A stretch of DNA of 64,000 bases from Dicaeum eximium (lineage: Eukaryota > Chordata > Aves > Passeriformes > Dicaeidae). Where the stretch lies: positions 186,001 to 250,000 of the forward strand of contig VWZP01008261.1 of the NCBI GenBank assembly GCA_013396995.1. Direction: 5' to 3'. The position numbers and the translations under genes were made by a program. Every line of letters starts with the position of its first letter. Position 1 is the first letter of the stretch. Positions 25,789 through 36,528 of this stretch are shown here, piece by piece. The notes beneath the pieces were generated by a model that searched no databases, had not been told where the DNA came from, and was given only the letters and a program-made list of their open reading frames with translations.

Positions 25789-28700
25789 AGGAGAATAAAA
25801 TGTGATTGAGCCATATATACAAAGGAATATATGAAATATAAGACCTTGAAAACAAAAACCAGCTTTTTGACCATGACAAAAAGCACAGAACTTTTTCTTA
25901 TTTCTGAAGAATAATGCACTTCTACAGCTATCACAAGCAACCTGATTGAGGTACTAATTTGTCCAGCCAATGCTTTTGATACTGGTACTGCATTCCTCCC
26001 TGAGCTTTGTGTTTTTTTTCAGCTTTGGGCTCAAAGTTTTCTGATCCCATCGAGCTAAAATAAGAGAATCAATCTGAAATAAATCCAAGAATTGCTCCCA
26101 GACAAAAGCTACTAGGAAAAGAAATCTGGCTGGTTTTTACCTCCCCAGACACAAAAATGAATGGCACAAGGAGTCTTTTCCACACCCAACAGCAGTTACT
26201 CTGATGAAAGAAAAACAGTAGTGTTAAGTAGACTAAAGTAAATGACTTTTCCTGCTGTTTTGGATAAACCCAGTCATACAAGAACAGATAAGCTCTTAAG
26301 GTACTTCAGGTTCTACTTTATACAACTGAGTTTTGAGTTGTGAGTGATACAGGTCAATGGCTTAATAATGTACTTGACAAATAGAAGTACAATCTCAGCA
26401 AATTCACAAGAACATAATTATAGATGTGCCATGAGGAGAAATAGCAAAAAATATGAATCAAATTCAAACCATCTTGTTTGCAGTTCTCTTTTCAATTTTC
26501 CAAATCACCAGATTAAAGTACCACAAAAAGAAATAAGTGATGAGAAAAAGCTTATTAGATCACATTGTATTTGTCCTTGGCAGTATAAAATTGCTCTCTA
26601 CAGCAGGTATCTCAGTGCTTAGTTCTGAATGACCAAAGAGACAGATGTTCCTGATCTCCTGTGAAAGAAAAATACTTTTACTGAAATAAAAGAAAGAGCT
26701 GTGACTTTATATTTCATCAAATGTTTCCTTGCTCAGCTTAATCTTATCTTTCACATCTCCTCTGACCTTCCAAAATATTTGTCTTGCTTTTGACTAGCAT
26801 TTATCTGAAATAAGTAGTTTTCATTTTACCCTCTTACCAGATGAAAGAATTCAATAATTAAGCATGTAGATTTTTTTGGGGTGCCTTTTATTTTTTAGGC
26901 ACAGATGGATCTGTAGTAAGTATAATGGCAAATATATTTTTTTTCTATTATCTTAACATTTTAACGGGGTAAAAATTATTAATTTGGAATTAATACCCAC
27001 CAATATCTGTGCAAATTAACATTTCCCAAATATACATTTGAATTTTTTGTAATCACTTCACAGTGGTAATTCAGTCATCTTCACCCAACCCTTTATTTTT
27101 CTAAGATACTGATTGCATTCAGTCAAGCTCACAGAATGTAATCTGATCTTTCTTCAAGTTATTATTTTTTCCATCAAAAATCACTTTTTAGGCTTGCATA
27201 ATACTAAGATCAGACCACCAAGCATGCAGTTACTCAAACCTCATTGACTCTTTCATAGAGTTAAAAAGGTTAGTAATGTGAGCTCTGTTTTTACAGCTTG
27301 AAGTTGTTACATTTTTTAAAGTAGCTTTTAATTCTACAATTAAAATATAGATCATGTTACAAACACAAAGTAAGGCTGGAAAATTTTTATAATGATCACA
27401 TAAATCATATGGATAATCACATTATATTTTTATAACTAGCATATAATTACGTTTTAACATAAATTTCCACTGGCTGCAAACCATTTACTGAAGTAATACT
27501 TGAATTTTAACAATCCAATGAAACACACAGATTTTATTGCTCATCTCATTTTTACCCTATAGAAGCTTGGCTCAAGGAAAAGATGTTATTTCCTCAAAAT
27601 CAAGTTTGACTGAGAGGAGCTTTGGGCAATGCTCACATTACCAAATGCCATCTCCATCAGATGCTGGAGACTTGGGGTTTTTTGTGGGGGTTTTTTTGCA
27701 TTTTAACCCCAGTCCTCCAGAAGGCTATGTCCAAATCCCTTGCAAGGATTTTGTCTCCCAACTGCATGTCCAAGTGACAGTTAGAGAATTTTATATTGAG
27801 TGCATCTTTCATCTGTCCTTCCCAGAGCTTTGTCTTGGTCTTAGATTTAAACACCAATTCAGAGATTTTCCCTGAAATATTTTTGACTATAAGTGGAATG
27901 AGAGGTTTGTAATGGCATGCTGTTAAAACTAGGAATACACAGTACTTTGAACACTATATTTTAAAAACCCATTCAAACTATAGAAATATCAGTAATACTG
28001 ATGACTCCTAAATTTTATAGTCAAATAAACAAATTATAGAAGATGAATAGTTGTTCTTAAAGCATCAGTGCAATCAACAATACTTGTATTTACTTTTCTC
28101 ACTGAGACTGCTTCTGTCTCCCAGTTTTACGTGCAGTTAGGCTAAGAGAAACATTTGGGAATTGAGAGAGTTCCAGAGATCTGCAGAACAAAGGTCATGC
28201 CTTATGGGCTCAGATTCTTTGAACAGCTGAATTCTACTGGAAATAATTGTGCCAGTACACACACAAGTGTGTTTTCAGTCTGGCCCACTTCTCCCATGTC
28301 TTGGGTGCTCTGCAGTGTAAAATATTTTCTGTTGTACCACACAACGTGGTCTGTCATTGTATCTCTATAGAACCTGGCACACTGAGCCCTGCCTCGTGTC
28401 TCCTGCCTATAACCAAGCTGCTCCTGACAAACCTGACCTCTGGGCAGTTTTAACCACCATCCAAATAATAGAGAAAGAAAAGGAAAAGAGCCTGTTAGAG
28501 AAATAAGGAAGGTTTTTCATACCCTCTTCGAGTACAGAAGCACCATTCTGCACAGCCATTATGAGAATAGAGATCCCTTTGCCAGCATCCTCCCATTACC
28601 TGGGAAAAGACAAAAAAAAAAAAATCACATCATGGAATATGGGAGGCCTTTTATCCTTAGAAAGAGTAGCCTAATTCAACTGGGACTAGTCACACAGCTC

Positions 28701-30329
28701 CTGTCTTAGTGAAAATCTCACATCAGAGCACTCAGCTGGAGAACCCTTGAAAACAGAGACAGCTCATCAGCAATCTGCCAATAATATGATCACTCTGACA
28801 ATTTTTACAACAGTGCTATTATATTTGGAGGCTTTACTAAAGCATCAGCTCTAGGAGACAGATATTTTGTGAGGCTCTCAGCTTTTGCTTTTAAGCTAGG
28901 TTTTCAGGTCTCACAATTCATGCACTAAAAACCAGAAGGGACTGATGTGATCATTTGTACCCCTTGCACATCGTTATCAGATTTCCCTTAACTTGTTCAA
29001 ACTTGAATCAGAGAATAATTTTTACTATCCCAACTTTCTTGCTATTTTCTTTTCCTCCACTCCTGGAATTTGATCAAAATTTGTATAAAACAAGTCCTCT
29101 TTATCCTTTTGAGTGTGAGATACACGCAGGAATACCTGAAGCATTTCATACGACATTGTTTTCTTTATTCCATAAAATCACAGAGCTCCATCATTGGTCA
29201 ACAATCTCAAACAAAACAGCTACTTCTTTTTACTTAGAAAAGAATGTTTGAAGTAAAAAGAGCGTTTGAGGCAAGCACCTTTCATTTTGAACCATGGGCT
29301 GCTGGGAAAAAGAAACCTGCAAGGGTTTCCTTGAGTCTCTTAATGCTGATTCACTTAAGTAAAAGTGAACACTCCTGACACACCTTTCAGCGTTCTGAGC
29401 TTTAATGATGCCTGGCACAGCAGGGTAATTAACAGTATCATTGATATATCCCAATTCTCTGCCTTTCAGTGGCAGAAACAGGCCAATGCCACACTGCTTA
29501 TTACACCTGGCTGCAAAAGTGTACCATATGAAAAAAATCCCCCAGTAGCCATGTAATGAGGTGCAGACATCTGTAAAATGATTGCAGAACTCTGAATGTT
29601 AAGATTAAAATCTGGTGGTGCTGCAGATGTTTTTATTATCTTACCCTCAGCTGTTGTCACTGAAAATAGAGCAGCCCTCCAATGAGGCTAGAATGCAAAT
29701 GGCTCAAACTTTGTTTTTCCTTAAATGTTTTAGTGCATTGCTATCCCTAAATTACTCAGACTTTCAGACTAAAACAGCAGAAAATAAAACATTTTATGAC
29801 ACATTTCATAAACATTTTTAGACCTAAACATTTCTAATTGTTTTTAGAAAAATCTGCTAGAAGTGAGCATTTTTTTGGCTGCTTTTCTTTCTGGCAGCAT
29901 CAAACCTTAATGTAGTGGCAGAGGAAGAGAAGAATCTATTTCTCATTTGAAAATTAACCACACATGGCATCAGTTGTGGTAGAATAACTTCTGCCCTCTT
30001 TCAGACCTCCTGGTGTTGGCACTGTGATGTAAAGTAGTCTCTGTGCAAGCATGGGACAGGGATGTAAAAATGTTACCCAGGCAGGTAGGAAACTTTTCCA
30101 GGATTGTAGAGAAACGCAAAGAGTATCTGACAACAAAGAAATTCCCAAATTGCCGCACTTCCCGATTCCCTCTCACTTTCTTCTCCCAGGGGTGAGGCAG
30201 TCTCCAGCTAAATGAGCTGTTGACACTTTTTAATGCTGTGATGAAACATAAGCAACAAGACCTTTCTTAAGGAAGCCACTGGACTCTTTCCTGCTCATTT
30301 TTCTCCTGTAAAAAGACAAAAATTGTACC
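25789..30329. other. A+T-rich non-genic DNA
   Basis: No gene is supported. Open frames up to 112 codons (27537-27875, plus) have no domain and overlap frames on the other strand. Two short T-runs interrupt a G-rich patch near 27677-27700. I recognise no interspersed repeat here. Confidence 0.6.
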
Positions 30330-30588
30330 TTTTTTTTTTTTCTTTTTGCAGTCCAGCCCCTTCACATTATTTTCTCCTGATTGCACAGCCCCACACGCAC
30401 CAGCTGGAAATAATGAAACAGCTTCATTTAGCTAAAAGCAAGGAAATGCTGGTGATTGCCTCAAGCTATTCTTTTGTTGAGGCACGAGCAAAGAGCCCCT
30501 TCAATTGCCAGTGCCAGGAGCAATCTGAACAATCACATCTTAAATTTATGGACTTGCACTTCGTAACCCCTTGTGCATCCTAGCCCAG
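30330..30588 (+). other. Candidate exon or conserved element with splice-like borders
   Basis: A long polypyrimidine tract (30329-30347) ends in TTTTTGCAG, giving a strong-looking 3' splice acceptor with AG at 30350-30351. A CAG followed by GTACTA offers a possible donor at 30589. The interval between them is 237 bp and richer in G+C than its surroundings. One plus-strand frame stays open from before the acceptor to a stop at 30581-30583, but it ends five bases before the donor and shows no domain. An internal coding exon is therefore unlikely. A noncoding-RNA exon, a terminal or UTR exon, or a conserved noncoding element are the alternatives. Confidence 0.25.
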
Positions 30589-32488
30589 GTACTACTTTGA
30601 CTGATTCAGGATGTAATTCCTGAGACAGTTAAAATGCAGAACTCCATTTTACATTAATAAAAAAATATTTTGTAAATATTTATAAAAGAAAACCTTTGCG
30701 TAACAGTCTCTACAAAATGACCTAAAAATGCAAGATTTATCATCTCAAATATCAAAATTTAGAAGAACCAACTGTAACAGAGCCCCAGCCTAGTAGCATA
30801 TTAGTTTAAATAATTAAGAAAGATAAAAGTAATTGCTTCTTTTTTTTTCTCTTTTTTTTTTTTTTCAGGAGGAAGGGGAGAGAACAGCAATTTGTTAGCT
30901 TCTGTAAAATACTAAAATTGTTACCTCTGATGATATCCCTTCAATTATTTTTACATTATACCCATCTCCCATAATATCTTCTCATCTGTGTTCATAATTT
31001 TTTGATTATTTTGACAGAATTTTTTCCTCCAATACAAATTTCAGTTTGCAGAAGAAAAATAGAAAAAATATTCAAAGCTGTATTGTATCAATGTTTCTAT
31101 ATTTTGAAAGGAGCTTTTCTTCTTTAAAAAAAATTTCAAATGTCTATATATTCCAAGTTTTGCACAGAACATTATAGAGCAAAATAAATAAAAGCAACAA
31201 AAAAAAAAGAAAAAAAAATTAAGACAAGTTTTCTATTCTTCACCTCCATCCCGGATGTTACTTTCAATTTTTTAATGTTATGAGACCTAATAAAATCTCA
31301 GTAATTTTTATATCTGGGGAATTCTTATGGCTTGGAAATTTCCTTATTTCCCAACAGAAAAGCAATAATGCAAAAAAAACCTCAAAATAAAATCCTCTGA
31401 CTTTATCTAACAAAATCAATTTCTTGAAATAAAACATCCTAAAAGTTCTATATTGATTTTCTGAGACAGACCTTTTCTCAAAGTAAACATGCCGAAATAT
31501 TTTTTTGTCTAAATCTACAATTATTTTTTTTTTATCTTTTGCAGAAGTTTCCCTCTCAAGAGTGAAAAATAGGCATTAAAACCCAAAAATCAAGTTGGCA
31601 AAAGAGTAGAATCACATATGGCTCCAGCCCTCAGTGCATTATATTTTGGTGTCAGAGGAACAGAAAATGATCAGATAATCTACCCCAAATTTCAGTGCTG
31701 TGAGATTCTTGCTTCTGAAACACCCACAATGGAATACATTTCTTATATCACTGGGACTGGGTCACTGTGACACATTTACCTACAGCTCACAGCCTGCACA
31801 TCATTCTTGGTTTATTCAGATCTATTTTCCATTGCAAACCAAAATAGAAACAACAACTACAAAGATACCAACCAAAAAAACCCCAATAAAATGCCACCTC
31901 CAGAGAGAGGAAGTAACTTAAGATTTATAAACACGGTCCTTCCACTGTATTCAAACTCAGCTGCACTGAAACCAAACTTTGATTTCAGGTGTTTTTTATT
32001 CAAAGCAATAAAAGCTCTGCTGCACTTCTGAAAATAAGCACGTATGTATCAAAATCCTGAAAACTGAAAAGAAAACTTTCCTCTTCACAGAAACAAGCAC
32101 TTTTAAATTGCTTTGCCATTTAATGCTACCTCAGTTGCACACCAAAATTAAGAAATCTGCTTTCAGACATCCTTGTTATCCTTCATAACAATCCCAAAGA
32201 TGTCTCAGTGAAACCAGAGTTAAAGCCTGCTTGGTGCTTTACAGGAAATGTGTTCCCAAACACACAGAACAATTAAGTGCCAAATGATGCCTTCAGGTCT
32301 CACCCATGTAATCCACACAAGGCCACGGAGATTTTAGCAGTAGATTGGACCCTTTAGATTGAGAAGATTTTTTTTTTTTAATTAAACACAGCCTTAGTAA
32401 TCCAGAGTAACGGTAAAAACTGATGGGGTTCAGCAGCCAGCAGTAAGTTTTGGTAGAATGACACCTTGGATTTTTGCAGCCTCTGTCC
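30589..32488. other. A+T-rich non-genic DNA with T runs
   Basis: No gene is supported. Pyrimidine tracts ending in CAG occur at about 30841-30869 and 31524-31546; they resemble splice acceptors but are not followed by convincing exons. A-rich runs lie at 31198-31220. Confidence 0.6.
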
Positions 32489-32511
32489 TTTTTTTTTTTT
32501 TTTTTTTTTTT
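32489..32511. repeat. Poly-T tract, 23 bases
   Basis: An uninterrupted run of 23 T. It could be the reverse-complemented poly-A tail of a retrocopy, but I see no recognisable gene body to its right and no target-site duplication. A simple homopolymer is the safer reading. Confidence 0.9.
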
Positions 32512-32912
32512 GGCAAGTTACTCTGCACCAGGCTTTTGTAACTCATTGAGTAAAATCCATATGTTGCACTGGAGTGAACCTGCACTATTCACATTGCCAC
32601 CTGGAAAGAACAGTTCGTGTTCACAGCACACTTTTGTGGACAGAAGTTCACCACTGAGTCAAGTAAAACACAGAACTTTTACCAAAAAAACAGGCACTTG
32701 AATGGCAGTAAGTGTACACTCATTGGCCTAGAGTAAAAAGATATTAAAATCTTAGTACATGGGCTAGGCATACTGGAATTAAACTGCAAGATTAATCTTC
32801 TAAAAAAAAATTAAATAAAATTTTGGTTTCTACTTCTGAGATTGCATAAGAAAACTGAAATCCATTTACATGAACTGAGTAGACTCTGCATTTTGTTGTT
32901 TTATCTCAGTTC

Positions 32913-32940
32913 AAAGCCTGTGCAACAATGCACAGGCTTT
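32913..32940. repeat. Perfect 12-bp hairpin
   Basis: AAAGCCTGTGCA (32913-32924) and TGCACAGGCTTT (32929-32940) are perfect complements around a 4-base loop (ACAA). A 9-base A run starts immediately after. The stem is half G/C and tightly looped, which is more than expected in this A+T-rich background. It resembles a terminator-like or regulatory hairpin, but in vertebrate DNA no such role can be assigned. Confidence 0.8.
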
Positions 32941-34162
32941 AAAAAAAAACAAAAAACAAACACTTTCTCTGTGCAGATATTATTTAGTTTTGTGTTCATC
33001 TATTTTCTTTTCCCTTTTTCATCCTATCTTTTTTTAAACTGCAGGAAAGATGAATCATATCAGGCATTTTGCAGTTCTGTCTAAAAACATTGATAGCTAT
33101 GCCCATTCTCCCCTCCTGAGCACTCAAACCCATGACTGCTTGCAGGAAAAATTACTCTTTCAGTTGTCTCTTTGAGGTTAATAGCTCTAATTCCTAGGGA
33201 GCAGAGCACAATACCTTGATGAAGTCATAGTCATTAAAAGGGACCAGAATTATTTTGGGTCACTTCCATAGGGAGCTAAAGAATTTTAACATCCGTAATA
33301 TCAAAGCACAAATTCATTAGCATAATTAAACAGGCTAGTTCAAGTAATTACTTTTCAAAAACCATAATAACAATCCTTTAACTAAACCTCAATGCCTCCA
33401 TAACCCACACAGATACAACTATGGCTTTCTGTCCTATTGTGGCTGGACCATAAAAGTTGTTTATGGGTCTTTTGCTGTGTACAAAACATAAAATTAAATG
33501 TTGAGCCTACAAAATAAAGTTCTTTAAACAGTAAGAGTTCTACAATACTTTCATAAACTGAAGCCATGGTTTCCAGCTCAGTCAGTGTGCACACTCAATA
33601 AGCATGGTGGCTTAGTTGAGGAATTGGAAATGATCTGCTTGTCATTGCTCTCAGCCAAAGTCTCTTCAAATTGCAATGCAACATGAGTTAAAAAATTCAC
33701 CTCATTATTGTACATAAATCTTTTCCATGCTCCAAATTTTAGGGACACATAAGCTATACCTCATGCAATAATACTGTTAAAAGTCCAGTATTGTCCTTAG
33801 ATTTGAAGGAGGCACTGGAAGAATATCACATAGCTCAACAGAAGACAATAAATGCACACTTGAATGATGGATCCTTTTACCAGCTCCCAGGTTATATCTG
33901 GTTGGATTTTCTCATTCTCAATTCATTGAAACAAAAGTACACATCCATATAAAAATTAAAACGTTTTCCCATGCCAATATTAATTAAAAAAAATTAAAAA
34001 CTTAGAAAAAACCAAATTAATTATGCATAAACTGATTTGTCTCATATAATCCTAATATTTGGTCTCTCAACAAGTTGACCTCAATGAACACAGAAACAAA
34101 TATTTATAACTGATAATACAATCAACTATGGGGGCAGCTAAAAGTTCCAAAGTTCTCTGTTA
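32941..34162. other. Non-genic DNA
   Basis: No gene or identifiable repeat was found between the hairpin and the retroviral-like remnant. If that remnant once continued into capsid sequence, this is where it would lie on the minus strand; I see no capsid motif. Confidence 0.55.
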
Positions 34163-35003
34163 CTAGATTCCTATGAAAGAAGATTGAAAATTCAGAGTGC
34201 TGATTTTGTTCTTACTTATAACACAAAAGTTACCACAAGTTAAAAAGTGCTTAAGGGAAAAGGGCCTTTTTTGTGGCTGTACAACCATTTGAGGTTTCAA
34301 TGGTACAACCATTTTCTGGCTCTGACAACCATTTGAGGTTTCAGTTTTAACTAAGGGTTGTAATGCTGCTTCTTCATCATCAGATGCCCATGTAAATGCC
34401 ACATCTCGCTCTTTATCAGAATGACAGGTTAGCTCAGTCTCCCAACTCCCCCACACAAAAGGTCTGAGTCAAAAGAACTTATTCCTGAGAATGTTACTAG
34501 CCTCACAACCCACAATTTCTCCTGTGCAATTCTCTTTCTTTCATGCACAGCCCAAAACTCTCTTTGAGGCTCCCTAAAACGCTGCTGCTCAGCAGCAAGC
34601 AGCCTCTCCACCTGCAGCCTTTTTTAGTTTTCTTCATTTTGCTGACACTACAATTCTTTCACCAAATCTTGTAAAGGTAGTAATATTTCATTTTCAGATT
34701 TCTGAGTAACCAGTCTGTCATTATCCCTATTTTCTTGTGCCAACTCCACCCAAGAGGGAGAGGGACGACTTACAAAATTTTCAAGAAAGGAAAACAAATT
34801 ATTTTCTTTACACTGGCCACCCAGGATAGCAATTTTCAAAAAAACCCTACACAGCTTCTCTCACAAATTGCCTCAGAGGGGAGGCTGTGGCAAAGTTTGC
34901 AAAAGTTTCTACAGAAGGAATATTCAAGGTTTCCCTCAGAGGGAAATGTAGTGTCCAAAGGCACTTCAGGTCAGAGGACAACTTCTGACAGAAGTGAGGC
35001 CAT
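34163..35003 (-). pseudogene. Broken gag-like remnant of an endogenous retrovirus
   Basis: Read on the minus strand from a possible ATG at 35001-35003, the translation resembles the N-terminal part (matrix and following coiled-coil or linker) of avian endogenous-retrovirus Gag proteins. The order is: a short N-terminal segment; a hydrophobic segment ending about 34840-34850; a segment down to about 34650; a charged Glu/Gln/Arg-rich helical stretch (about 34500-34610); then a segment with PLVKTET and a proline-containing repeat region. It is broken by an early in-frame stop, a frameshift near 34840, stops near 34648 and 34627, and a second frame change between about 34430 and 34500. No capsid, protease, polymerase, primer-binding site or flanking LTR could be recognised. 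The assignment rests on remembered resemblance; a decayed cellular coiled-coil gene is the alternative. Confidence 0.45.
34281..34343 (-). repeat. Short internal repeat in the gag-like remnant
   Basis: ACAACCATTTGAGGTTTCA occurs exactly at 34281-34299 and 34325-34343, with a shortened relative (ACAACCATTTT) starting at 34305. On the minus strand these read as repeated short segments containing MVV. A small tandem expansion inside a linker region is the simplest explanation. Confidence 0.75.
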
Positions 35004-36488
35004 GTAATCATTCAATATAACACTACAAAAGCTTTAGAGAACGGTAAATATTGAGCAGAAACATGGGAAAAAAACCCCAGTGACCTTAGGTAGTGACTTA
35101 GGCAGGTCCTTTGCAACATAGAAATTGAACAAAAGATTAAGGCCAAGTTTTTCAGATAGGTAAAGTTATAAAAGTTTGAACTCTTCAGGGTTCTTATTCT
35201 CTATTCATGATGGAATGCTTATTACAAGGTTATACTTACCCTACATCTCAAGGAAAACAATAAAGGAGTCATGCTGTTGACATCTGCTGGGATCTCACTT
35301 GGTAGAGAGGTGAGGCTCCCCAGGGAAGCCACAGCCACAATTTGAGAACTGCCATGTGCTAAGTACTGAATACAACAGTCCTTAGACAAAGCAAACACAT
35401 TGGGCTCTGATGAAGCATTCAGTACAAAAGAAGTAAATTTTTACAGATCAAAAACCTGATCTCTACCCTTACATAAAAGATGAACAAAGTGCTATTACAT
35501 GAGTGTAGGTTTCTTTCTAAACAGCAGGACTCAAAGCACATCCTAGGCTTCATCTCATCCCTCACCACAGCCCTGTCATTCTCCTCCTTTTTATGGCATT
35601 ACTCACATAACCCTTGCATTAAAATCTGTCCCTCTAATGCTTTTAAACAAAACTTCACCTTACAAATCTCTCTGCAATATGCATCATGCTGATAAATGCA
35701 CATTACGGGATTTCCCTACTTTGTCAATTTACAGAGGATACAAACCCTGACAGCTCTTGGCTATAGCAAGGTGTTGTTGCTGAAAATGCACCTCTTTATG
35801 CTCTTTCCTCTAGAGCTGTCTTGTTTAAACTTCAGAATTTCATTCAGAAGAAGGCTGAAACATGCACTGAGGAGTGCATAAATGTCTTTTGTTTGCATTC
35901 TCTTTTCCCTAGGGCAGTAGCTCAGTTACAAACCAATTCTCCCCACTCATCAAATAGAAATCCTTCACCAAATAGAGCAGACATTTTCTGTAAATAGCTC
36001 TCCCCAATCTTTATATACAACAGAAACATTTCCCTCATCTTCATCTTGCATCAACTGTAAAGCTCAATCTAATAGCTGAAATTTGAAGTGGCTTGAAGGA
36101 AGAAAAGGTGCTCTGGGCTGTCACTTCTGCAGTTCTGTGAAGTTTCAACCAGCACAAACTCTGTAAGCAAGGGACTGGGGAAACCAGATGAGGTAGATTG
36201 GGCAATAGGGGTAGATCAGCCCAATAAATTAGAGCTGCTTTAAAAGGACTGTGTCATTCCTATTTGTCCAAGGTTCATTCCCAGCCTGAAATCTGTGGGC
36301 TGCAGACTGAACCAAACAATCCATATCTGCACCAAAAGAGAGGTGAAGCACAAGTCACTATCAGAATCAAGTATATACTATATCAGTTCCTATTCTGTCC
36401 CTAAATTCAGCTTCACATGCAGCAAAACCCAGAGGAAAAAAATGGAAAAGATAAGAACAACAAAGCAACAGGAAAACTTCAATGCAAT
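35004..36488. other. Non-genic DNA
   Basis: No gene is supported. If the gag-like remnant is real, its leader and LTR would lie in this direction on the minus strand, but I could not recognise an LTR end, primer-binding site or polyadenylation signal in the expected arrangement. Confidence 0.5.
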
Positions 36489-36528
36489 TGTGTGACATTG
36501 CTCCTAAGTGTGTGACATTGCTCCTAAG
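36489..36528. repeat. Perfect 20-bp tandem duplication
   Basis: TGTGTGACATTGCTCCTAAG is present twice in direct succession (36489-36508 and 36509-36528) without a mismatch. This is consistent with a recent slippage or end-joining duplication. Confidence 0.9.

Noticed and set aside
30841..30869. Polypyrimidine tract ending in CAG as a splice acceptor
   Set aside because: There is no plausible exon or donor downstream, and such tracts recur nearby (31524-31546) as simple T-rich sequence.
32489..32511. Poly-T run as the tail of a reverse-oriented processed retrocopy
   Set aside because: No recognisable transcript body or target-site duplication follows it.
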